Notes under the pieces: model-generated
The model's input: the letters and a program-made list of their open reading frames with translations, nothing else
Told to the model about the DNA's origin: nothing
The model's database searches: none
Shown here: positions 32,699 to 38,768 of the stretch, piece by piece
Position numbering within the stretch: the first letter of the stretch is position 1
How the letters are laid out: every line of letters begins with the position of its first letter
Assembly: GCA_024688365.1 (NCBI GenBank)
Contig: JAILEG010000003.1
Coordinates: forward strand, 1-38,768
Reading direction: 5' to 3'
DNA from: Prevotella sp.
GTDB taxonomy: Bacteria > Bacteroidota > Bacteroidia > Bacteroidales > Bacteroidaceae
Length of the DNA stretch: 38,768 nt
Translations under genes and position numbers: made by a program

Positions 32699-34795
32699 CT
32701 ACAGGATTCCCGTCTGCCTGTCGCTACGATTCTGCATCGTCTTCTTTATCTCCTTGTATCTCGTGCCTTTTGGCAGACGCCAAGTGAGGTTAAGGGTTAT
32801 CATGTTGCCCAGGTCGCCACTGCGAAGGGATGTGTCCTTATGAATACTGCTGTTGAGAAGCTGGCTATGAAACATCACTGGATGCTGCTGGAACGGATGC
32901 TGCATGTAGAGGGCTATGTCACAGTTGCCAACATGATAGGTGGCTCCCGCATAGACAGCCGCCCCGTTATGGCTCTGTTTCTCCCCTTCAATGAATTTCC
33001 AGCCATTGTCAGCACTCGCCTCCAGCGTCCAGCGTCCAAGATAGGCCTGCATGCCACCACCAAAGGTATAGGAGGTGAGATAGTGGTGATAAATGTCACA
33101 GACATTATAGAATCGGTTGATACCCACATTGGCCGACAGCGTGAGATGCTCCGGCACAAGATCGTACCTGAGGTAGTCATGGACGTAAAACATGTTGATA
33201 CTGCCAAGATTCTGTTGTGAGTAGAGGAACTGGTCATCCGCAGTCCGCTCATAAGTGCCCATATTGCTGTGGATGTTCCTCCGATACATCATGTCAAGGG
33301 TGTTCTGCACCCGTGAGCCGACATAGGAGGCTGTAAGTGTCTGATCTATGACACGGGCAGGTCGCAAGTCCGGATTGCCCACTGTCCACTCACGGCTGTT
33401 GGCCCTGACCCTGGCATCACTGACCATCGCATACTGGGACACCCGACGGTAGGTCTCGAAAGCATAACGCAGGCTCAGTCCTTTCATCATCTCGTAGTTC
33501 AGCGTCAGCTTCGGGCGGAAGGTCCAGTAGTCATAGCTCCAGGCTTCCTGCCTGTAGGTCTGCCTGACAATGCCTATGCCTGCGACATAGCCCAAATGCC
33601 GAATTTTCCCCTTCAGCTCAGTAAAGAAGTAAAGCGCACCCCTGTGCATCCTGTTACGTGCCTGTACATCACCCGAATAGTCATTACGGGTATACTTCAC
33701 AGCATACACCGCTCCCGCCGACAGCGTGAATGGCTTGAGTTGGTTCTCATAGACAGCTTCTGTAAGCAGTGACCATGTATTCCCTTCCACGTCATATGCG
33801 TAGCCTTGGCCCTCACCATTGTTCATATGCTTGTCTGTCCAGATACTCGTTCCCACCATATTGGCAGTGATACTCTGCTGTCTCCCCAACCGATGGAAAA
33901 AGTAGAAATCAAGGACGGGAGAGAAACTCTTCTGTAGGTTCACCTCCCGATAAGTCTGCTCCGTGGTTTCGTCAAGCAACAGGAAGTCAGAATAACTGCC
34001 AGGGGTATTACTGCCATCGCCTGTCAATGTGGCCTGGACGACATAGGATGACGAGTCGGCAAGACTGTATTTCAGCTGGAAGTTGTGGCCAATGCTACGG
34101 TCTCTGCCTGCTGTCTGCTGCCGGGAGACGAGACTGTGCCTGCCACTGGTCAGCAGGTAGTCAGCGGTCTCACTCTGCCTGTTGCCCCGGAAGTCCACGT
34201 ATGAGCAACCATAGGTCAGCCCGAACTCTGAATTCTTATGGTTCACTTTGGCATAAACCATGTCATTATTGTTCCATGCTGTCAGCGTATGTGTCAGGTC
34301 AGCCCCAAGGACATAGCCTCCTGTGTTTCTCCGTGTATGAATATCAATGACATACGCTACATCCTCACCATATCTGACACCTGGATTATCGATGAAATCG
34401 ATGTTTTTCACTGTTTTTGGATCAAGCAACAATAGTTCTTCCCTATTTGCCAGCACCCCGTTCAGCCGCAGCTGCACAGCCCCGTTATTCATCAGTGGAG
34501 TAATGGTGTGCTTCACCACATCCACCCTAAGATGTGGAAGCGACAGTTTTCCCAGCAGACTGTAGCCATTCGTGGATGAGGCACGTTGCGCATCAGATGG
34601 TATAATCAGCTGTCCATCAGCTTTCCTCACCACACGCGAAGCCGCCACCGTCACCTCTTCCAGCGTCACGGCCGTATCGCCTTCCCGCATCGTTCTGCTG
34701 TCAGTCACCTTCTGTCCTGTCAATTCCTTCTGGGCAGCGGCGGGCAGGATTGTTGCCAGCAGTGCCAGTGTCAATAAACCTTTTTTCATCTTCAT
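32699..34795 (-). CDS. Outer-membrane beta-barrel protein, TonB-receptor-like (OMP_b-brl_3 type)
   Basis: 698 aa. The signal peptide MKMKKGLLTLALLATILPAAAQ is followed by VTLEEVTVAASRVV, the TonB-box-like start of a plug domain. The plug contains SLLGKLSLPHLRV, VQLRLNGVLANREELLLLDPKTVKNIDF and PGVRYGEDVAYVIDI. The rest, from about 170, is a barrel of amphipathic strands. The C-terminus (NLTWRLPKGTRYKEI) extends past the last strand in a polar tail. There is no N-terminal carboxypeptidase-like domain and no SusD partner. The ligand is unknown. The preceding gene on the same strand encodes a membrane-bound DNA-binding protein, an arrangement that suggests regulation of this barrel. A broken copy of its 3' end lies at 29395-29640. 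A start at 34789 is also possible. Confidence 0.87.
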   Translation of the reverse strand: MKMKKGLLTLALLATILPAAAQKELTGQKVTDSRTMREGDTAVTLEEVTVAASRVVRKADGQLIIPSDAQRASSTNGYSLLGKLSLPHLRVDVVKHTITPLMNNGAVQLRLNGVLANREELLLLDPKTVKNIDFIDNPGVRYGEDVAYVIDIHTRRNTGGYVLGADLTHTLTAWNNNDMVYAKVNHKNSEFGLTYGCSYVDFRGNRQSETADYLLTSGRHSLVSRQQTAGRDRSIGHNFQLKYSLADSSSYVVQATLTGDGSNTPGSYSDFLLLDETTEQTYREVNLQKSFSPVLDFYFFHRLGRQQSITANMVGTSIWTDKHMNNGEGQGYAYDVEGNTWSLLTEAVYENQLKPFTLSAGAVYAVKYTRNDYSGDVQARNRMHRGALYFFTELKGKIRHLGYVAGIGIVRQTYRQEAWSYDYWTFRPKLTLNYEMMKGLSLRYAFETYRRVSQYAMVSDARVRANSREWTVGNPDLRPARVIDQTLTASYVGSRVQNTLDMMYRRNIHSNMGTYERTADDQFLYSQQNLGSINMFYVHDYLRYDLVPEHLTLSANVGINRFYNVCDIYHHYLTSYTFGGGMQAYLGRWTLEASADNGWKFIEGEKQSHNGAAVYAGATYHVGNCDIALYMQHPFQQHPVMFHSQLLNSSIHKDTSLRSGDLGNMITLNLTWRLPKGTRYKEIKKTMQNRSDRQTGIL

Positions 34796-34806
34796 CGTTT
34801 TTCTGG

Positions 34807-34814
34807 CAAAGATA
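34807..34814 (-). promoter_or_regulatory. -7 box very close to the barrel gene start
   Basis: TATCTTTG on the minus strand ends 11 bases before the ATG at 34795, giving a leader of only about 5 nt (about 11 nt for the ATG at 34789). It allows expression separate from the upstream regulator gene. Confidence 0.5.
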
Positions 34815-34899
34815 ATTTATCCACCCTTTTAAAAGTGAAAAAAGAGTCTGACAACTGGCTGACAATGCGGCGAGATGGGGCTATGGGGTGAGAATCAGC

Positions 34900-35625
34900 T
34901 TATTCCAACCTATAGCCATCGCCTCTGTCTGCCACAATACGCAGCCCACACCGCTCACTGACAATGGGTTTCAGGCGGCGGACGAGCGTGTAGAGTGTCT
35001 CACTGGCATCGGGCTTCTTAGGCCATAGCCGGGAGCAGATGGTTTCCTTTGACAGTTTACGGTTCTCTGCCTTGACAAACAGTTCCATCAGCTGACGCTG
35101 CATAGGCGTGAAAGGTATCGGCTTGCCATGCCAGTCGTGGAAACTGTGATCAGCTTCAACATAAATCATCTTGCCAACAACCTGCCGTCCGTCACGATGA
35201 CGGCGCAGGTAAATGACCGAGAATGTCATCCACACCACCGCCAACAGTGTGAAAGCAAGGGGCATCCGCTGGTCTGACAGTCCCCAAACGGTGGCAAAGG
35301 AGCAATCAGCATAGCTTTGGAACAGCAATGAATGGTCGGCCGTCCCCCATCTCATCCGCCGGCTGCAGAGAACATGAGACTCACCCTCCAGGGCATACGA
35401 GACGAAAGAGCGATGCTTCAGATCGGCTATCTGCAAGTGTTCCCGATAATCCTGTATCGTATCAGGTGTTATCCAGGCCTCCCGCTTCTGTGCCAATGTC
35501 TTCAACAAAGCCTGATCCATATCCTGCACTATCGCCGCCTCAGCACTGTGATAACTGTCTACACTTGCCCATCCTGCCGAGAGGACGAGCAACATAAAAA
35601 TGATTACTGATGATACTGGTTTCAT
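34900..35625 (-). CDS. Membrane-bound one-component regulator with OmpR/PhoB-type winged helix
   Basis: About 241 aa. Topology from sequence: an N-terminal hydrophobic segment (about 4-22), a predicted ~110-residue periplasmic domain with two Cys, a second membrane segment LAFTLLAVVWMTFSVIYL (about 124-141), then a cytoplasmic winged helix (about 150-241) with FTPMQRQLMELFVKAENRKLSKETICSRLWP and ending GDGYRLE as in OmpR/PhoB effector domains. There is no receiver or kinase domain. It thus resembles ToxR/CadC in logic, but with the DNA-binding domain at the C-terminus. The frame is open from 35709; I chose 35625 because AGAAGGA precedes it and MKPVSSV begins the membrane segment. It is encoded 104 bases upstream of the barrel gene, same strand. 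Confidence 0.82.
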   Translation of the reverse strand: MKPVSSVIIFMLLVLSAGWASVDSYHSAEAAIVQDMDQALLKTLAQKREAWITPDTIQDYREHLQIADLKHRSFVSYALEGESHVLCSRRMRWGTADHSLLFQSYADCSFATVWGLSDQRMPLAFTLLAVVWMTFSVIYLRRHRDGRQVVGKMIYVEADHSFHDWHGKPIPFTPMQRQLMELFVKAENRKLSKETICSRLWPKKPDASETLYTLVRRLKPIVSERCGLRIVADRGDGYRLE

Positions 35626-35771
35626 ATCCTTCTCTGTTTTCAGTCCGTAGATTATTATCTTCACAAGGATTACACCATATCTTTCCGCCCCACTCATTAA
35701 GATTATCATGGCTTATATATCATGGTCAGGCACAACGCTACTGTATCTGCGGCCAAATCCTTGCACATTTG

Positions 35772-35803
35772 CAAAGATAATATTTTCTCTCATCTTACCC
35801 AAA
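35772..35803 (-). promoter_or_regulatory. Promoter of the membrane-bound regulator gene
   Basis: TTTG (35800-35803), 20-base spacer, TATCTTTG (35772-35779) on the minus strand. The leader to 35625 would be about 140 nt, unusually long here. Confidence 0.6.
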
Positions 35804-35854
35804 TTAACACAAGAGAATCTGCAGAAATACACAAACAGGCGAAATATACCATTC

Positions 35855-36736
35855 CTAAGAGCCAACCTCAATGTTCAGCACTGTGGTATAATGCACGGTG
35901 CGCAGCTTCCTGCCCGTGGCGGTGAAGACATACTCCGTAACGTTGTCGTTGGTGAACTGGATGCGGCGGGGCATGTTGTTGTCGTCATACTCTATTAGGG
36001 TTATGCCCTTGCCCGTATCTCTGACAAGCGAGCCGTTGCCATTGTACTGATAGTCAGACCGTGTACCCTTGAAGTCAAACGAGCCATTGCGGAGGACGGC
36101 TGCCGCCTTCTCCTGCACCTGCGAGAGCTGTGGGCCATCGTAGGTCATCGTGAGATCGTCAATCAGACCGTACTGGCCGTCCTGCTTCAGTCCGCTGCGC
36201 CTCAAGGTCAGGATGTTGCCGTCTGCATCATAGGTCATCCGCTCATCGTACTTCCCTGCGGCATTGGTCAGCGACTCCGTCTCCCCGTATGCGGCATTGG
36301 TCAGGCGGTTCAGCCCGTCATAGGTGAACCTGTAGCCCCGCTGCTGTGCATCGTCCCTGTGCTGCCACAGCTGGCTGCTGATGTTCCCGTTGTAGCAGGG
36401 AACGCCCACACCGTCGGCATAATGCAGCTGCTCTCTGAAGCTGTTGGTGGTAATGCCCGTAGTCCATCCGTGCAGGTCGTAGGAGTACGTCATCTTGCCC
36501 TCGTCCCCGCTGCCGACAGGACGGATGACCTCCTTCAGCCTGCCAAGGTCGTCATAATTATATCTCATCGTGAAGTCTGCGGGATCCCCTCCATGCCTTG
36601 CGGTGATGCGGCTCGTCTCCAGCTTGTCGTTGTGCTGGTTATAGGTGTTGCTGACGGTGGCCCAGAAATGGTCACCGTGCCACAAGGCAATATAATTCTC
36701 TGTCTCACAGAAAAGTCTTGAAAAATAATAATGCAT
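35855..36736 (-). pseudogene. Displaced Rhs core fragment lacking its C-terminal tip
   Basis: A 293-codon frame dense in YD-type repeats: YNYDDLGRLKEVIRP, TYSYDLHGWTTGI, FTYDGLNRLTNAAYG, MTYDADGNILTLRRSG, IEYDDNNMPRRI. It breaks off at LRTVHYTTVLNIEVGS, where an Rhs protein of this type normally continues into the DHLGN core and a toxin tip. The N-terminal shell is also missing: before about residue 17 the sequence is not Rhs-like. GC content is high compared with the AT-rich genes just upstream. It is probably an orphan cassette left by recombination, unlikely to work alone. Note that its missing continuation (DHLGNVREV onward) is the start of the Rhs piece at the right edge. Confidence 0.8.
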
Positions 36737-36796
36737 TGTCTTATATCATATTCATCCCTCTCTCTACAAATAAAAAGCAGCCATACTGCAAGAGAT

Positions 36797-37084
36797 TCAC
36801 CTGTCAGCATGTCTCCACCGATTTGCATTTTCGTCATAAGTATATGTGGCTTCTCCCATACTCTTCATTTCAGTCCATTCCTGACATTTACAATATATTC
36901 TCACCTTGATATATCCCCGTCTGATAATAACTTGTGGCCAACCAAGGATATAACTTCCATCTTCGGGAATGGCCACATCGAGACTTATTATATGGATTTG
37001 TCTAGCCAAAAAGTCTTTTAACAGGCTACTTGTTTTAAAGAGCCAATTAGGGAAATATACATCGTCTATATATATATATCGCAT
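36797..37084 (-). CDS. Small ORF overlapping the immunity-like gene; probably its C-terminal part
   Basis: 95 codons starting MRYIYIDDVYF and ending ANRWRHADR. It overlaps the upstream 196-aa frame by 19 bases, in the frame reached if one TA unit is lost from the (TA)6 tract at 37067-37079. The joined product would read ...PLCDIYIDDVYFPNWLF... and be about 285 aa, which looks like one continuous protein. Taken alone it has no signal peptide and no known domain. AT-rich. Alternatives are a separate, translationally coupled gene or a sequencing error. Confidence 0.5.
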   Translation of the reverse strand: MRYIYIDDVYFPNWLFKTSSLLKDFLARQIHIISLDVAIPEDGSYILGWPQVIIRRGYIKVRIYCKCQEWTEMKSMGEATYTYDENANRWRHADR

Positions 37085-37656
37085 AGAGGGACATTGCCTG
37101 CCTGTATTTGTTTGATGGCATCAATTAGGGCTTTTACATAAATACTATCAAACACTATTACTCTCCCTTTTTCTTCTGCGTAGCCTAACAGAGCGGTCAT
37201 CTTTCCACGTGATATATTGAGTTCTTTAAAAGTATTTACAGAACAATCTGAACAAAAACCAGTTACGTAGCCATCAGTAAAAGTTATTCTGCCTTCCTTG
37301 TCATAAGTTTTTTGTCCTATATTGATGCATAATGTGTCTTTGCCAATTACACTGAAATAAGGATAGCCAATGTAGTCTTTCCCTTTTTTGAGACCAGAAT
37401 CTAACTTGGCGGTTTTTAGAGTTACAAGATGTGATGCTAAGTCGTCCTTTAGGAACCTGAAATTGAAACCATAAGGGTTGTAATTTCTTACTATATAAAA
37501 CCCATATTCGGCATATCTGTTGTTCGGCATAACTTTCCCTAAAAAATTATTATAGGCACATTCCAATGCACCATTCAATGACATGGTCTGACAACATACG
37601 GACTGACTATAAAAAATCAGTGTGAATAGAAATGTTTTATAACCAAGATTTCTCAT
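37066..37656 (-). CDS. Candidate immunity protein for the Rhs toxin, exported
   Basis: 196 aa beginning with a signal peptide (MRNLGYKTFLFTLIFYSQSVCCQ) that has Cys-Cys near the cleavage site, so it may be a lipoprotein. The body has mixed alpha/beta character (TLCINIGQKTYDKEGRITFTDGYV) and matches no family I know. It starts 42 bases after the stop of the Rhs toxin tip, same strand, the standard place for a cognate immunity gene, and shares the toxin tip's low GC. The frame ends in a (TA)6 tract; see the overlapping 95-codon frame. Function is inferred from position only. Confidence 0.65.
   Translation of the reverse strand: MRNLGYKTFLFTLIFYSQSVCCQTMSLNGALECAYNNFLGKVMPNNRYAEYGFYIVRNYNPYGFNFRFLKDDLASHLVTLKTAKLDSGLKKGKDYIGYPYFSVIGKDTLCINIGQKTYDKEGRITFTDGYVTGFCSDCSVNTFKELNISRGKMTALLGYAEEKGRVIVFDSIYVKALIDAIKQIQAGNVPLCDIYI
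37067..37079. repeat. (TA)6 dinucleotide tract at a frame break
   Basis: Thirteen alternating T and A bases lie in the overlap of two frames. The stop codon TAG of the upstream frame is formed at the edge of the tract (37066-37068). Loss of one TA unit fuses the two frames. Confidence 0.7.
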
Positions 37657-37698
37657 AGTGATTTCAACTTATCTCGTATTCCTGTATTTTTATGTTTC

Positions 37699-38768
37699 CT
37701 AAGGGCATCCTTCAAAGTTCTGATAAACTTTCAATTTCATAAGAGAAAGAACACCTGTGTTATTGTATATGTACACATTCTTATCATATAATGATATTAC
37801 ATAGCTTATGGATGTTGCATTTTCTATATCAGCATAGGATGGAGCTGGATGCCAATAACTGTCTCCATTTGTACCACTTGGATGGGTATGTATGTGAACT
37901 ACTGAAGGGGAATCTCCAACCATTACACTGACAGTTTTATCTGTCGTAGGATTTCCTACAAGTCCCTTTCTACTATAGACAAATGCTTCCACATCATTGC
38001 GGGCAAATGTCATAAGGTACTCTCTGTTGTTATTGTCAGATGTCCCTCCTGTCCCGTCATCTTCTATTTTGGAAATAACATCTCTGCGTATTCTGCGATT
38101 GCCATCTACTTCTACAAAGTTTTCAGGATTAGATATATCTTTTTCCTTTATGATACGTCTTCTTTCTTTTGAGGAAATACCATTAACCTTTACATTCCCA
38201 TATGAATCAACATGAGTACTGTTCGCCATCTTGAGTACATATAATTTATGGTCGTCCTTTCCATCAGAGCCCAAGTAAGTTCCATCCTCTGTAATGTAGT
38301 CTCCAATAACCATCCCATTAGGATCGACAAACCGCACAGGATTATTCCCACAATATGTATACGGGCTGACATTATAATATTTCTCCGCCAGCGGGTCCAC
38401 AGCATTCCACCTCCCAATCACTGGGTCGTACATCCTTGCGCCATAGTCGTACCAGTCCAGCCCGTGCATGCGGTCAAGCTCCTTGCCGTTGTACTTGTAG
38501 GGCTGGAACATTGGTGCTTTCGTGGCAGTGGAATCGCTGTAAGGCATACCGAAGGGATAATAGTTGGTAACCTGTTTTACCTTACCTTGGCTGTCCACTA
38601 CCTCACGGACGTTGCCGAGATGGTCAATATTATAGAAACAAACAGATGGGTGACTCCAATTTATCAGTCTGATTAACCGCTCTAACCATCCACCCTTTTT
38701 CCCATTTATTGGATTATAGAGGAAAGGGGGAAGAGGGGGGAGCTTTAGTGAGACTGACTGACCATGAC
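37699..38768 (-). CDS. Rhs protein C-terminus with JAMM/JAB-like toxin tip (5' end outside window)
   Basis: The frame is open to the right edge. From about 38640 it is Rhs core: YNIDHLGNVREV, TNYYPFGMPY, YKYNGKELDRMHGLDWYDYGARMYDP, VGRW-like IGRWNAVDPLAEKYYNVSPYTYCGNNPVRFVDPNG. The variable tip follows: an AT-rich ~200 residues containing VVHIHTHPSG and PSYADIENA, the His-x-His...Ser-x-x-Asp pattern of JAMM/JAB metallopeptidases found in Rhs toxins. The conserved acidic residue may be in the preceding EAFVYSR segment. The predicted product is delivered into neighbouring cells or released on contact. Between 38641 and 38768 the frame is open but not Rhs-like (PPLPPFLYNP...), so the core may be joined here to other DNA. 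The immunity candidate lies immediately downstream. Confidence 0.82.
   Translation of the reverse strand, partial: HGQSVSLKLPPLPPFLYNPINGKKGGWLERLIRLINWSHPSVCFYNIDHLGNVREVVDSQGKVKQVTNYYPFGMPYSDSTATKAPMFQPYKYNGKELDRMHGLDWYDYGARMYDPVIGRWNAVDPLAEKYYNVSPYTYCGNNPVRFVDPNGMVIGDYITEDGTYLGSDGKDDHKLYVLKMANSTHVDSYGNVKVNGISSKERRRIIKEKDISNPENFVEVDGNRRIRRDVISKIEDDGTGGTSDNNNREYLMTFARNDVEAFVYSRKGLVGNPTTDKTVSVMVGDSPSVVHIHTHPSGTNGDSYWHPAPSYADIENATSISYVISLYDKNVYIYNNTGVLSLMKLKVYQNFEGCP

Noticed and set aside
37699..38598. JAMM motif as a RadC or housekeeping deubiquitinase-like protein
   Set aside because: It is fused directly behind an Rhs core ending in DPNG, the normal junction to a toxin tip.

Overview
The window looks like chromosomal DNA from a Bacteroidales bacterium, most likely Prevotella or a close relative. 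Supporting signs are fused SecDF, a TAnnTTTG-type -7 box ahead of most genes, few Shine-Dalgarno sites, TonB-type outer-membrane barrels, Rhs-type proteins and secreted proteins ending in a short GxYIxxGxK tail. Base composition is moderate to high GC for the group. Two stretches are clearly AT-rich: about 17.84-18.96 kb and about 36.74-38.35 kb.

Layout. 0-5.3 kb: a small lipoprotein-like gene, metG (-) and kup (+). 5.3-13.8 kb: a convergent intergenic region with an unusual 22-bp-period repeat array, then a three-gene minus-strand starch operon: a 1121-aa GH13 amylase, a ~771-aa GH13 amylase and a 757-aa non-catalytic protein made of six CBM26-like starch-binding modules. 13.9-17.5 kb: a RluA-family pseudouridine synthase with a long N-terminal extension, divergent from a patatin-like protein (both ATGs sit 4-5 nt behind a -7 box), then an ADP-ribosylglycohydrolase. 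17.7-19.2 kb: tRNA-Arg(CCT), an IS30-type transposase remnant and a DJ-1/PfpI gene between 13-bp direct repeats, then a second 22-bp-period array. 19.25-25.2 kb: a YidE/YbjL-type exchanger, a large GGAGTTAA-repeat hairpin, pyridoxamine kinase and secDF. 25.3-29.4 kb: an EEP-family protein, a rhomboid protease, HU and a secreted protein of unknown function. 29.4-35.8 kb: envelope genes: the broken C-terminal end of a barrel gene, a periplasmic DUF362 protein with its TonB-dependent receptor, an OMP_b-brl_3-type barrel, and a two-membrane-segment regulator with a C-terminal OmpR/PhoB-type DNA-binding domain. 35.8-38.77 kb: an Rhs polymorphic-toxin locus with a C-terminal tip carrying a JAMM/JAB-like metallopeptidase motif, two overlapping small ORFs that look like one immunity gene split at a (TA)6 tract, and a displaced Rhs core fragment.

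How the parts fit together. The 5.7-13.7 kb operon is a secreted starch-degrading set. The 29.4-35.8 kb block is outer-membrane uptake or signalling with a candidate membrane-bound regulator. The right edge is a contact-dependent competition locus with signs of cassette shuffling. The rest is housekeeping. The observations I consider least explained are the two 22-bp-period near-palindrome arrays, the (TA)6 split immunity-like gene, the inverted-topology regulator next to the barrel gene, and the divergent apparently leaderless promoters.
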